DNA from: Photobacterium aquae
Lineage (GTDB): Bacteria > Pseudomonadota > Gammaproteobacteria > Enterobacterales > Vibrionaceae
Reading direction: 5' to 3'
DNA: 64,000 nucleotides
Assembly (NCBI RefSeq): GCF_001029445.1
Contig: NZ_LDOT01000024.1
Coordinates: 1-64,000, forward strand
Of the stretch, positions 43,288-52,607 are shown piece after piece (positions within the stretch are counted from its first letter, which is position 1; each line of letters starts with the position of its first letter). Made by a program: the position numbers and the translations under genes. The notes under the pieces were generated by a model. The model had not been told where the DNA came from, did not search any database, and was given only the letters and a program-made list of their open reading frames with translations.

Positions 43288-44298
43288 ATGGAAAGAAAAC
43301 ATATTTACATTGCCTATACAGGCGGCACCATCGGCATGCAAAAGTCTGATCACGGTTATATCCCAGTATCTGGCTTTATGGAAAAACAGCTTGAGAGCAT
43401 GCCTGAATTCCATCGTGCAGAAATGCCAAAGTTCACTATCCACGAATACGATCCACTGATCGACTCTTCGGATATGACGCCAGCGGATTGGCAGCGCATT
43501 GCTGATGATATCAAAGCGAACTACGACAAATACGACGGTTTTGTCATTTTGCATGGTACGGATACCATGGCATATACCGCCTCAGCCCTGTCGTTCATGT
43601 TCGAAAACCTAGACAAGCCGGTCATTGTGACAGGCTCACAAATTCCACTGGCAGAACTGCGTTCTGACGGCCAGAGCAACTTGCTCAATGCCCTGCATAT
43701 TGCCGCTAACTACCCGATCAACGAAGTCACTGTATTCTTCAACAACAAATTGATCCGTGGTAACCGCAGTACCAAGGCACATGCTGACGGGTTTGGTGCA
43801 TTCATTTCCCCAAACCTGCCACCATTGTTAGAAGCCGGGATCAACATCCAGATCAACAATGTCGAAATCGACAAGAAACCTGATGGGCCATTCAAGGTAC
43901 ACAACATCACGCCGCAACCTATCGGCGTCATCACCATGTACCCGGGGATATCACCAGAAGTGATCCGCAACACCCTGCGTCAGCCCGTGAATGCGATGAT
44001 CCTGCTAACCTTTGGTGTCGGCAACGCGCCGCAAAATCCTGAGCTGCTTGCACAGCTCACAGAAGCCACCAACCGTGGCGTTGTCGTGATGAACCTAACC
44101 CAGTGCCTATCTGGCAAAGTCAACATGGGTGGCTATGCGACAGGCTGTGCCCTTGCCGATGCCGGTGTCCTGAGCGGTTATGACATGACCCCCGAAGCCG
44201 CACTGGCCAAGCTGCATTACCTACTGAGCCAGAATCTGCCGATCGAAACCGTCCGCAGCCTGATGCAGCAGGATCTACGTGGCGAGCTTACCCACTAA
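43288..44298 (+). CDS. ansA: L-asparaginase I (cytoplasmic)
   Basis: Hydrolyses asparagine to aspartate and ammonia. 336 residues starting MERKHIYIAYTGGTIGM with the first catalytic Thr in AYTGGTIGM, and the second triad Thr-Asp in LHGTDTMAYTASALSF. No signal peptide, so type I. The frame opens at 43252, but the ATG at 43288 matches the E. coli AnsA N-terminus. No clear ribosome site; the gene follows the sppA terminator by 55 bases. Confidence 0.95.
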   Translation: MERKHIYIAYTGGTIGMQKSDHGYIPVSGFMEKQLESMPEFHRAEMPKFTIHEYDPLIDSSDMTPADWQRIADDIKANYDKYDGFVILHGTDTMAYTASALSFMFENLDKPVIVTGSQIPLAELRSDGQSNLLNALHIAANYPINEVTVFFNNKLIRGNRSTKAHADGFGAFISPNLPPLLEAGINIQINNVEIDKKPDGPFKVHNITPQPIGVITMYPGISPEVIRNTLRQPVNAMILLTFGVGNAPQNPELLAQLTEATNRGVVVMNLTQCLSGKVNMGGYATGCALADAGVLSGYDMTPEAALAKLHYLLSQNLPIETVRSLMQQDLRGELTH

Positions 44299-44322
44299 GC
44301 CAAGTAAGCCAAGTAAGCCAAG
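44296..44322 (+). repeat. Three tandem copies of a 9-base unit over the ansA stop
   Basis: TAAGCCAAG is repeated exactly three times (44296-44304, 44305-44313, 44314-44322). The first copy begins with the ansA stop codon, and since the unit is 9 bases, each copy puts another TAA in the same frame. Probably replication slippage of a harmless 3' end. Confidence 0.9.
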
Positions 44323-44362
44323 CGAGTCAGTCTCTCCTCGTCGCAGTGACACAAAACGCATC

Positions 44363-44394
44363 AAAAAACGGAAGTGACTCACTTCCGTTTTTTT
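44363..44394 (+). terminator. Intrinsic terminator after ansA
   Basis: AAAACGGAAGT (44365-44375) pairs with ACTTCCGTTTT (44381-44391), loop GACTC, T-run after. Confidence 0.92.
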
Positions 44395-44471
44395 ATACAA
44401 CCAAACGACCTCATCCACAGCGGGGACTACACTATCTCTATATTCACCGATCACTAGAGGTACGCTACGCC

Positions 44472-45140
44472 ATGATCCTTCACGGTTCGTCAATTTCACC
44501 CTTTGTCCGCAAAATCATGCTTGCCCTCGCTTACAAGGGGATCAATTACGAGCTAAAACCCCTCAACCCCTTTCTCGAAAAAGAGCTGGCCCAAAAACGC
44601 CACCCTATGGGCAAAGTTCCGGTACTTGAACATAACGAACACAACGTCATCGACTCCACCGTTATCGCCCATTATCTTGACGATCTGATGCCCGTGCCGC
44701 CACTCTACCCGGGAGATGCCGCAACCAGGGCACAAATCCGATGGCTAGAAGAATACGCCGATACCCGGCTGACATCGCTCGTTGGCGGTGTACTGTTCTA
44801 CCAAAAAATACTTAGGGGGAAAATGCTCGGCAAAGAGGTTGATGACCAAGCCGTAGAGCAATGTCAGGGACAACACCTACCATTGGCGTTGACCTACCTA
44901 GAAGAGCAGATCCCCGCTCAGGGTTTTATTGGGTCCCAGTTGTCGATGGCCGAAATCAGCCTTTGGAGTGTATTGCGCAGTGGCTGGATGGCTGGAATAA
45001 GGCTCCCTAATTACCCTCGACTCCATGCTTATCTGGCACGGATAGAACAAGAGCCGTGGGTTGCCAATCTGATGGCCGAAGAAGATCACGAACTTGCAGG
45101 GTTCTACTGCAAGCCCATTATCTTGGGGACATACGAATAG
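44472..45140 (+). CDS. Glutathione S-transferase family protein
   Basis: 222 residues. N-terminal thioredoxin-like domain (MILHGSSISPFVRKIMLALAYKG, MGKVPVLEHN with the cis-Pro, DSTVIAHYLDD) and a helical C-terminal domain (FIGSQLSMAEISLWSVL). Binds glutathione; substrate unknown. The frame opens at 44346 but that part overlaps the ansA terminator; ATG 44472 has AGAGG 10 bases upstream and the family N-terminus. Confidence 0.88.
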   Translation: MILHGSSISPFVRKIMLALAYKGINYELKPLNPFLEKELAQKRHPMGKVPVLEHNEHNVIDSTVIAHYLDDLMPVPPLYPGDAATRAQIRWLEEYADTRLTSLVGGVLFYQKILRGKMLGKEVDDQAVEQCQGQHLPLALTYLEEQIPAQGFIGSQLSMAEISLWSVLRSGWMAGIRLPNYPRLHAYLARIEQEPWVANLMAEEDHELAGFYCKPIILGTYE

Positions 45141-45169
45141 ACACACAAAGCGCCATCAATACATGAAAA

Positions 45170-45469
45170 CTAGAGCTGGCGGTGATCAAACCGAGCAATC
45201 TCGACCGCCTCATCCTCTTTCTCGTCAACAGAAAAATCCCGCTTGAGTTCGGCTTTTGACTTAAACTTGAGCTCCCCACCTTGTGCAACTGTCATATGTT
45301 CTGCCTCAGTATTATACCGAGACTGGTACAACATCACCGCTTGCAAGGCTGAGTCCTTCTGAGCATCCGTCAGCGGCGTTCCATCTGGCCACTTACCCGT
45401 TTCAACGGCTTGGCACATTCGCAGGTACACCTCTGGCGTCATTGCGTTCAATAGCTGTTCTAATTCCAC
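45170..45469 (-). CDS. yeaC: YeaC family protein (DUF1315)
   Basis: 99 residues, homologous to E. coli YeaC (90): NAMTPEVYLRMCQAVETGKWPDGTPLTDAQ and YNTEAEHMTVAQ are shared. Function unknown. The frame runs up to 45520, but homology begins at VELEQLLNAMTPE, and that Val codon is a GTG at 45469 preceded by AGAAGGA; it is therefore the start. E. coli yeaC is next to msrB/gapA, as here within 1.2 kb. Confidence 0.88.
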   Translation of the reverse strand: MELEQLLNAMTPEVYLRMCQAVETGKWPDGTPLTDAQKDSALQAVMLYQSRYNTEAEHMTVAQGGELKFKSKAELKRDFSVDEKEDEAVEIARFDHRQL

Positions 45470-45671
45470 GCAGGCTTTCCTTCTCTGTATTGTTATCAAG
45501 GAAATAGTGCAGTTTCCCATTAATCACCGCAATGAAACGTCTCTGTTTTGTTCTCAGGATCACATTACCAGAACAACAGCTGACTGCCTGCAACCCTATA
45601 TAGTCTGATAAAATAAAACTTCATCTCTGCAGTCGCCGCTTGCCGAAACCTGACCAATAGCAAACAACACA

Positions 45672-46514
45672 ATGAACAGAACAGCGTTATACATTACCAC
45701 CATTCTCGCTACCGCGACCCTGACAGGCTGCTTCGATCGGCCCCGAACGACCGAAAGCCTGTGCGAAAAGCATCCCGAAATCTGCCAAGACACCAATCTC
45801 AGAGATAGTCAGTGTCGCCTGCCGCGCACGCATTTGATTTGGCAACGCTATGATGTACTGAATACGCCAAGCGATCTGGAAAAGTTCAAAGAGCTCAAAC
45901 TCACCTACGACTATCAGGAATGCCTTGAGTATGCTGCACTCATCGAGCCTCGGGAAGAAAAAGAACGTAAAAGCCGGCGTACACAGGCCCTTATTAATGC
46001 CTACACAGCCATTGAACGCCTGTTGCAAGAACTGAGTGACTCAACCGAGCCTGAAATCCTGTATTTCCGCTGGGGTCAAGGTGATCATAAAGCGCTTGAT
46101 CAGTTTCTCTCCAAAGAAGGGCTTCCAGAGATGGAGACCCCCGAGATCCAATTCGCCCTTGCCAGTATTTATAGTGCCAAGGACCAAGACAAGACCATCA
46201 GGCTGCTCAACCATGCTCTGGAGCTCTATTCCCCGGATCAACCGATTAAGCAGGAGATAATCCAAAGTCTGGCAACTCACGCCCACCAGCGGGGTCAGTC
46301 GCAACAAGCATTTTTGTGGGGTCGAGTCGGCATTGAACTGGGAATGGCAGTTAGCAGCACGGAAAAACTAAATGCCTTCTACCCGATGGACGACGCGCTA
46401 CGCATGCACTTGGAGAAACAAGCTGTCGAGATCGCCAAGGCCATCAAGCAAGGCAGATACCGAGAGGATATGTCCATTCCTGCCCCGCTACCCGAGCCAG
46501 AACTAGCCTCCTAA
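45672..46514 (+). CDS. DUF2989-type lipoprotein
   Basis: 280 residues: signal sequence with lipobox LTGC (Cys20), then a Cys-containing N-terminal part (ESLCEKHPEICQD) and a helical body with TPR-like stretches (IQFALASIYSAKDQDKTIRLLNHALELY). It resembles the DUF2989 lipoproteins of Vibrio and relatives; function unknown. Residue after Cys is Phe, so outer membrane sorting is expected. Confidence 0.8.
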   Translation: MNRTALYITTILATATLTGCFDRPRTTESLCEKHPEICQDTNLRDSQCRLPRTHLIWQRYDVLNTPSDLEKFKELKLTYDYQECLEYAALIEPREEKERKSRRTQALINAYTAIERLLQELSDSTEPEILYFRWGQGDHKALDQFLSKEGLPEMETPEIQFALASIYSAKDQDKTIRLLNHALELYSPDQPIKQEIIQSLATHAHQRGQSQQAFLWGRVGIELGMAVSSTEKLNAFYPMDDALRMHLEKQAVEIAKAIKQGRYREDMSIPAPLPEPELAS

Positions 46515-46540
46515 TCTCCTAAGGCAAGGATACGAAATAA

Positions 46541-46573
46541 AAAAACGGCGCTGTGTAGACAGCGCCGTTTTAC
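46541..46573. terminator. Bidirectional terminator between the lipoprotein gene and msrB
   Basis: AAAACGGCGCTGT (46544-46556) pairs perfectly with ACAGCGCCGTTTT (46561-46573), GTAG loop, three extra A on the left giving T on the minus strand. Confidence 0.93.
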
Positions 46574-46626
46574 ATTCATTACGGATCAACCGAGTAAGGC
46601 CGGAATACAACGCATACCAGCTTGCG

Positions 46627-47025
46627 CTACTCGTCCGTATCCTTCTGACCAAAGATCAAAGAAACCGAATTGACACAATACCGCTCCCCTGTCGTCACTG
46701 GACCATCAGGAAAAACATGTCCAAGGTGACTGTCACACTGGGCACAGCGAATTTCAACCCGCTGCATACCATGACTACGATCATCTAGGTAGATAATGGC
46801 ATCTTTTTGAATCGGGGCATCGAAGCTCGGCCAGCCACAACCAGAATCGTATTTACTTTCAGAATGAAACAGCGGGGCCTCGCAACATGTGCAGCTGTAG
46901 ACACCTGTTTCACGGTTATGAAGAAGCTTGCCAGAAAACGGAGCTTCTGTGCCGCGCTCACGGCAAACCCGATATGCCTCATCGGAAAGTCGTTCGCGCC
47001 AGTAAGCATCTGTTTTTTCAAACAT
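46627..47025 (-). CDS. msrB: Peptide-methionine (R)-S-oxide reductase
   Basis: Repairs oxidised methionine. 132 residues; two zinc-binding CXXC motifs (CTCC and CAQC), the conserved GCGWPSFDAP, and the catalytic Cys in RYCVNSVSLIF near the C-terminus. No signal peptide. Diverges from gapA as in E. coli. Confidence 0.96.
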   Translation of the reverse strand: MFEKTDAYWRERLSDEAYRVCRERGTEAPFSGKLLHNRETGVYSCTCCEAPLFHSESKYDSGCGWPSFDAPIQKDAIIYLDDRSHGMQRVEIRCAQCDSHLGHVFPDGPVTTGERYCVNSVSLIFGQKDTDE

Positions 47026-47372
47026 TACTATATCCTTATATATTGTTCGTATATTTCGTGCAGAAAATAGGTTGCGTTTGATGCCTCGTGTAGCACATAC
47101 TTTCTGCTCGAAAGGATTTTACATCTTCAACGTCCATTTAAGCATATTTTGCCTAACTGAGTGTTGATATTAAAAGTTAATAACGGTAATGGTGGATATT
47201 CATACAAACCCTGCTCAAATTTGCAGCGTTGTATAGGGAATGTAAAAAAAATCCGAACTTTTTTTTGACCTTACGCAATTTAAGTTCGTTTTTCACTTGC
47301 AGGGTCACGCTAGATTCTGTAATTTTACTACCAGTTATCTTTCATTAGAAATTAAGTTGTGGAGCAACTGTA
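47026..47372. other. Divergent promoter region of msrB and gapA
   Basis: 347 bases without a gene. The gapA promoter must lie in 47230-47340 (AT-rich with TTTTTTTTGACC at 47260-47271), but more than one -35/-10 combination is possible and none is convincing. No operator recognised. Confidence 0.45.
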
Positions 47373-48368
47373 ATGACTATCAAAGTAGGTATTAACGGTT
47401 TTGGCCGTATCGGTCGTTTTGTATTTCGTGCTGCTCAAGAGCGCGCTGACATCGAAGTAGTAGGTATCAACGACCTAATCGATGTTGATTACATGGCTTA
47501 CATGCTGAAGTACGACTCAACTCACGGTCGTTTCAACGGCACTGTTGAAGTTAAAGACGGCAACCTAATCGTTAACGGTAAAACTGTTCGCGTAACAGCT
47601 GAGCGCAACCCAACTGACCTTAAGTGGGACGAAATTGGTGTTGACGTAGTTGCTGAAGCAACTGGTATCTTCCTAACTGACGAAACTGCTCGTCAGCACA
47701 TCACTGCTGGTGCGAAGAAAGTTGTTCTAACTGGTCCTTCTAAAGACGCAACTCCAATGTTCGTTATGGGCGTGAACGATTCAACTTACGCAGGTCAGGA
47801 TATCGTTTCTAACGCTTCTTGTACTACTAACTGCCTAGCGCCTATCGCTAAAGTTCTTAACGACAAGTTCGGTATCGTTTCTGGTCTTATGACTACAGTT
47901 CACGCTACTACAGCGACTCAGAAAACTGTTGACGGTCCTTCTGCTAAAGACTGGCGTGGTGGTCGTGGTGCTTCTCAGAACATCATCCCATCTTCAACTG
48001 GTGCTGCTAAAGCTGTAGGCGTTGTTCTTCCTGAGCTAAACGGCAAGCTAACTGGTATGGCTTTCCGCGTACCAACTGCGAACGTTTCTGTTGTTGACCT
48101 AACAGTTAACCTAGAGAAAGGCGCATCTTACGAAGCTATCTGTGCAGCAATGAAAGAAGCTTCTGAAGGCGAGCTGAAAGGCGTTCTAGGCTACACTGAA
48201 GATCAAGTTGTATCTCAGGACTTCATCGGTGAAGTACAGACTTCTGTATTCGATGCTAAAGCTGGTATCGCTCTAACTGACAACTTCGTTAAAGTTGTAT
48301 CTTGGTACGACAACGAAATCGGTTACTCAAACAAAGTTCTAGACCTAATCGCTCACATCTCTAAGTAA
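47373..48368 (+). CDS. gapA: Glyceraldehyde-3-phosphate dehydrogenase
   Basis: Glycolytic NAD-dependent enzyme, 331 residues. NAD-binding GINGFGRIGRFVFRAA at the N-terminus and the catalytic Cys in SNASCTTNCLAPIAKV. Codon use is extremely biased (CTA for Leu, GGT, GCT, TCT, CGT), unlike neighbouring genes, as expected for one of the most expressed proteins of a Vibrio-type cell. Confidence 0.98.
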   Translation: MTIKVGINGFGRIGRFVFRAAQERADIEVVGINDLIDVDYMAYMLKYDSTHGRFNGTVEVKDGNLIVNGKTVRVTAERNPTDLKWDEIGVDVVAEATGIFLTDETARQHITAGAKKVVLTGPSKDATPMFVMGVNDSTYAGQDIVSNASCTTNCLAPIAKVLNDKFGIVSGLMTTVHATTATQKTVDGPSAKDWRGGRGASQNIIPSSTGAAKAVGVVLPELNGKLTGMAFRVPTANVSVVDLTVNLEKGASYEAICAAMKEASEGELKGVLGYTEDQVVSQDFIGEVQTSVFDAKAGIALTDNFVKVVSWYDNEIGYSNKVLDLIAHISK

Positions 48369-48390
48369 TGTAAGCTTTTAGCTAGGATTA

Positions 48391-48420
48391 AAAAGGCGGC
48401 GCTACGGTGTCGCCTTTTTT
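48391..48420 (+). terminator. Intrinsic terminator after gapA
   Basis: AAAAGGCGGC (48391-48400) pairs with GTCGCCTTTT (48409-48418), one wobble, 8-base loop, then more T. Confidence 0.9.
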
Positions 48421-48769
48421 GTATCTGCTATTTGCGTAACAGGACGGGCTACAGAGCTACAAAACCCGCCTATACCATAGCAAATTAAGTCAAACCAAAC
48501 GTGAGGATGTAAGCAATACGATTCAAGGCATCTCACCAATTTGTTTGAAAAACAAACAGACCAAGGCATTAACGACAGACTTGGATAAAATTACCAGAAA
48601 TAATTACGTGACCGTCATCACAAAACAAGTCACAAATTTAACAAATAAATTTTAATAGTCGCAGATAATTTTTAAATAAAAATAAGTATTCCTATGCCTG
48701 AACGCTCCCCGCTATAACATTGCAAGCAAGTCTTCAGCCATAGTCGTATTGTTTATCAAGGAGCGCATG
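48421..48769. other. Intergenic region before yeaD
   Basis: About 350 bases. The second half (48590-48700) is AT-rich and probably holds the yeaD promoter. I see no repeat, hairpin or known operator in it. Confidence 0.4.
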
Positions 48770-49648
48770 ATGGATCGTCATAACCTTACTCCCCTCACCG
48801 TACTTTCTGATGCTGTAACTGTTTGCGAATACCAAGGGCTAAAAATAGTCCGCGTGATCCACGATACTGCCGAGGCTGGAATTTCCCTCCACGGCGGCCA
48901 CCTGATCTGGTTCAAACCTGCAGGAGAAAATGATGTTATCTGGCTCAGCGAAAAAGCTGAATTTGATCCGGCAAAAGCTATCCGTGGCGGTATTCCGGTT
49001 TGCTGGCCGTGGTTTGGCAAGGCAGGTAACCCGTCACACGGTTTCGCCCGCACCTCAAAATGGTCGCTGAAAGAACACCGTGAAAACGAACACGGCGTTA
49101 TCGTTGCCCTAGAGCTGACAGACTCCGAAGCAACACGTGCGGTTTGGCCTCATGCCTTCCATAACCTGCTGACATTTGAAATAGGTGCAGAGCTAAACGT
49201 TACGCTTACTTCAACCAATACAGACAGCTCCGCTTGGGATTACTCCGGCGCATTGCACACTTACTTTGATATCGCCGATATCCGCCACGCCCAGATCACC
49301 GGCATGGGTCCTAGCTACCTAGATAGCACCCAAGGTGGGTTGGAATGCCAAGGCGAAGAAGTGCTGACATTTACCGCAGAAACCGACCGGGTCTACACTC
49401 AGCCAGATGAGAATGTGGTTATCACCGATGTAAACGGCCAGCGTAAAATTAACGTCAGCAACAATGGTCACAACGCCGCTGTGATCTGGAACCCTTGGCA
49501 AGAGCTGTCAATCAGCATGGGTGACATGGCGGACAACAGCTTTGAAACAATGGTATGTGTTGAATCGACCATTCGTAGCGACCGACCGATTACCCTTCAG
49601 CCTGGTGAGTCACATTCACTTAGCACCAGGGTTGCAACCCAAAACTAA
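48770..49648 (+). CDS. yeaD: D-hexose-6-phosphate mutarotase
   Basis: Aldose-1-epimerase-like enzyme interconverting glucose-6-phosphate anomers. 292 residues; GGHLIWFKPAGENDVIWLSE, the conserved RGGIPVCWPWFG and the HGFAR motif (catalytic His/Arg) are present, and SGALHTYFDIADI carries the second His. Two ATG codons are adjacent at 48767 and 48770; AAGGAG is 3 bases from the first and 6 from the second, so the second was chosen. gapA upstream and yeaD are neighbours in E. coli too. Confidence 0.92.
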   Translation: MDRHNLTPLTVLSDAVTVCEYQGLKIVRVIHDTAEAGISLHGGHLIWFKPAGENDVIWLSEKAEFDPAKAIRGGIPVCWPWFGKAGNPSHGFARTSKWSLKEHRENEHGVIVALELTDSEATRAVWPHAFHNLLTFEIGAELNVTLTSTNTDSSAWDYSGALHTYFDIADIRHAQITGMGPSYLDSTQGGLECQGEEVLTFTAETDRVYTQPDENVVITDVNGQRKINVSNNGHNAAVIWNPWQELSISMGDMADNSFETMVCVESTIRSDRPITLQPGESHSLSTRVATQN

Positions 49649-49661
49649 GCTGCATACTTGT

Positions 49662-49698
49662 AATACTGTTCGGGGCAGCACTTGCCCCGAACAGTATT
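49662..49698. terminator. Long 16-bp hairpin between yeaD and the VOC gene
   Basis: AATACTGTTCGGGGCA (49662-49677) and TGCCCCGAACAGTATT (49683-49698) are perfect complements with a 5-base loop. There is no T-run. The stop codon of the minus-strand gene (49699-49697) lies at the stem edge, so its mRNA ends within or just after this stem. Confidence 0.7.
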
Positions 49699-50077
49699 AC
49701 GCAAGCATCTGACCATTGGCTTCAATCAAGACCCAGCCATTACCGTCCGGATCGGCAAATGTCGCAAAGCGCCCGCCAATAATACTAACGATCTCAGATA
49801 ACGGCACACCTCGGTTTACCAGCTCGGTATGGGTCGCATGGATATCTTCCGTCTGCACCACCAACCCCTGCACTGAACCCGCCTCCATACCACCGAATGG
49901 CGTTACCAAGCTAATCGTCGTTTCGGCGCCTTTCGGGGCCAATTGGATCCAACGCTTATGGTTATCGGCATGATGGTCTCGTATCAGTTCAAATCCAAGA
50001 GCATCTCGATAAAACGCCAATGCCAGTCCCTGATCTGAAACCGGTATCGACACCGTATCTACACGCGAAATCCCCAT
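49697..50077 (-). CDS. VOC (glyoxalase-like) family protein
   Basis: 126 residues with the two beta-alpha-beta-beta-beta modules of the vicinal oxygen chelate fold: VDTVSIPVSDQGLALAFYRDALGFE at the start and FATFADPDGNGWVLIEA near the end with the usual metal-ligand Glu. It may be a small-molecule binding or resistance protein or a lyase; no substrate can be given. AGGGGAGGG upstream serves as ribosome site. Confidence 0.85.
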   Translation of the reverse strand: MGISRVDTVSIPVSDQGLALAFYRDALGFELIRDHHADNHKRWIQLAPKGAETTISLVTPFGGMEAGSVQGLVVQTEDIHATHTELVNRGVPLSEIVSIIGGRFATFADPDGNGWVLIEANGQMLA

Positions 50078-50637
50078 AAATCACCCTCCCCTTAATGAGC
50101 ATTTGAAAAGCTTATGCCATAGCTTTTGATTTAGCTCACAAAATAAGCGCATGTCGCATAAACTCGACACTTTGATGCAGCCTATTCAAACAGTCATCAT
50201 TAGGATTCCTTTCATTTACAGCTCTTGTAAAAAGCAGGAAAAGGCCTAAAAAGCATCATTCTCCGGATAACCAGCAACAATTTGCAATTTCAATGCATGA
50301 AATCCTTTTCATTTGGCTTATATAGCCAGTATTGGAATAAATTCCATTGAATTCGACTGACTATTTTTTCAGCTGCATTGATCACATTTTTATTACAACT
50401 TGGTTAAAAAAATTTAAAGAGTAGTACTTGCAGAACAAAGAGGATCAGAGGATAGTGGATGAATGTACCAAAGGTACTAAGCTCATCAGGTAAAGGGGTA
50501 CAAGGAAATTTAGTTTAGAAACCAACAACTCAGTCACGCAATTTAATCAGTTAGGTCTAGTCTTAGAACTAAGGGATGTGAAAGTAATTTGTTTTCGTCC
50601 TTTCTAATTGATTGAAGAACGATTCAGGGGGCATACC
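50078..50637. other. Upstream region of the yeaG operon with inverted repeats
   Basis: 560 bases with no gene. Two inverted repeats stand close together: TGGCT-tatat-AGCCA (50314-50328) and TGGAAT-aa-ATTCCA (50333-50346). In E. coli yeaGH answers to RpoS and to NtrC with sigma-54; a sigma-54 site with GG-N10-GC was looked for and not convincingly found. The repeats may be operators. Confidence 0.4.
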
Positions 50638-52572
50638 ATGAGTATTTTTGACCACTATCGTCAGCGCTACGAAGAAGCCAAGGATGAAGAGCTTTCATTG
50701 CAAGAATTCCTTGAGATTTGTCGTAACGACCGCAGTGCCTACGTCAACGCAGCAGAACGTCTGCTTATGGCAATTGGCGAACCAGAAATGATCGACACTG
50801 CACAGGATCCGCGTTTGAGCCGTTTGTTCTCAAACCGCGTCATCTCCCGTTATAAAACCTTTGAAGATTTTTATGGTATGGAAGAAGCTATCGAGCAGAT
50901 CGTTTCATACCTAAAACACGCCGCTCAAGGCCTTGAAGAGCGCAAACAGATCCTTTATTTGCTCGGTCCGGTAGGTGGCGGTAAGTCATCGCTCGCCGAA
51001 AAGCTCAAGAGCCTAATGCAAAAAGTCCCCGTGTACGTTCTAACGGCAAACGGCGAGACAAGTCCAGTCAACGATCATCCTTTCTGCCTATTCGATAAAG
51101 TAGAAGATGGCGATATTCTAAAAAAAGAGTACGGCATTCCCGAGCGCTATCTCAATACCATCATGTCGCCATGGGCAGCCAAACGTCTCCATGAATTTGG
51201 CGGTGACATCACCAAATTCAAAGTCGTTAAGGTTCGACCTTCTATCCTCGACCAAATCGGTATTGCCAAAACAGAGCCGGGGGATGAAAACAACCAGGAT
51301 ATTTCATCACTGGTCGGTAAAGTCGATATTCGCCAGCTTGAGCACTTCTCACAAGATGACCCAGATGCCTACAGCTATTCAGGCGCACTTTGTAAGGCCA
51401 ACCAAGGTCTGATGGAGTTCGTTGAGATGTTCAAGGCACCGCTCAAAGTGCTCCACCCGTTGCTGACGGCCACACAGGAAGGTAACTACAACGGTACCGA
51501 AGGGCTCTCTGCGCTGCCGTTTGACGGGATCATCCTCGCCCACTCCAACGAATCGGAGTGGCAGACATTCCGTAACAACAAGAACAACGAGGCCTTTTTA
51601 GACCGAGTGTTCATCGTGAAAGTCCCTTACTGCCTGCGCGTTTCGGAAGAAATCAAAATCTACGAAAAACTGCTTCAAAACAGTGAGCTATCTGCCGCAC
51701 CATGTTCACCAAGCACATTGGAAATTCTTGCGCGCTTCTCTGTTCTTTCCCGCTTGAAAGAACCAGAAAACTCCAGCATGTATTCCAAAATGCGAGTGTA
51801 CGACGGCGAAACGCTCAAAGACACCGATCCAAAAGCCAAGTCATACCAAGAGTACCGTGACTACGCCGGTGTGGATGAAGGGATGGCGGGCCTGTCTACC
51901 CGATTTGCGTTCAAGATCCTCTCTCGCGTGTTCAACTTCGACCACTCAGAGGTTGCTGCCAACCCAGTACACCTGTTCTACGTACTTGAGCAGCAAATCG
52001 AACGCGAGCAGTTCCCGCAAGAGCTGGCCGAAAAATACCTTGAGCACCTCAAAGGTTACCTGACGCCGAAGTATGTCGAATTCATCGGCAAGGAAATTCA
52101 GACCGCCTACCTAGAGTCCTACTCCGAGTATGGCCAGAATATCTTTGACCGTTACGTCAGCTATGCTGACTTCTGGATTCAAGACCAAGAGTACCGTGAT
52201 CCGGAAACAGGCCAGCTATTTGACCGTGCCGCCCTGAACAACGAGCTGGAAAAAATCGAGAAACCAGCAGGGATCAGCAACCCGAAAGATTTCCGAAACG
52301 AAATCGTCAACTTCGTATTGCGAGCCCGCGCCAACAACGCAGGCAAAAACCCGAATTGGACCAGCTACGAGAAACTGCGCACCGTGATTGAGAAGAAAAT
52401 GTTCTCAAACACTGAAGAGTTGCTGCCTGTTATCTCCTTCAACGCCAAAACATCCACCGACGAGCAGAAGAAACACGATGACTTCGTTGCCCGTATGATG
52501 GAAAAAGGCTACACACGCAAGCAGGTTCGCCTGCTGTCCGAATGGTACTTACGTGTCCGTAAGTCATCGTAA
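50638..52572 (+). CDS. yeaG: PrkA family serine protein kinase YeaG
   Basis: 644 residues, the length of E. coli YeaG. N-terminal AAA-like PrkA domain with the P-loop GPVGGGKSS (Lys116) and a C-terminal kinase-like domain. In E. coli it is induced in stationary phase and nitrogen starvation and helps survival. ATG 50638 has AGGGGG 7 bases upstream and matches the family start MSIFDHYRQRYEEAK; the frame opens at 50608. First gene of the yeaG-yeaH-ycgB cluster. Confidence 0.95.
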   Translation: MSIFDHYRQRYEEAKDEELSLQEFLEICRNDRSAYVNAAERLLMAIGEPEMIDTAQDPRLSRLFSNRVISRYKTFEDFYGMEEAIEQIVSYLKHAAQGLEERKQILYLLGPVGGGKSSLAEKLKSLMQKVPVYVLTANGETSPVNDHPFCLFDKVEDGDILKKEYGIPERYLNTIMSPWAAKRLHEFGGDITKFKVVKVRPSILDQIGIAKTEPGDENNQDISSLVGKVDIRQLEHFSQDDPDAYSYSGALCKANQGLMEFVEMFKAPLKVLHPLLTATQEGNYNGTEGLSALPFDGIILAHSNESEWQTFRNNKNNEAFLDRVFIVKVPYCLRVSEEIKIYEKLLQNSELSAAPCSPSTLEILARFSVLSRLKEPENSSMYSKMRVYDGETLKDTDPKAKSYQEYRDYAGVDEGMAGLSTRFAFKILSRVFNFDHSEVAANPVHLFYVLEQQIEREQFPQELAEKYLEHLKGYLTPKYVEFIGKEIQTAYLESYSEYGQNIFDRYVSYADFWIQDQEYRDPETGQLFDRAALNNELEKIEKPAGISNPKDFRNEIVNFVLRARANNAGKNPNWTSYEKLRTVIEKKMFSNTEELLPVISFNAKTSTDEQKKHDDFVARMMEKGYTRKQVRLLSEWYLRVRKSS

Positions 52573-52607
52573 CCAGTGTGGATAAGGACGAATGAGAGGG
52601 GGAGCTT

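Noticed and set aside
44346..44471. Extended N-terminus of the GST-like protein
   Set aside because: The extension runs through the ansA terminator and has no homology or ribosome site.
50390..50440. Sigma-54 promoter for yeaG
   Set aside because: A TTGCA is present but the required GG ten bases before GC reads AG; too weak.
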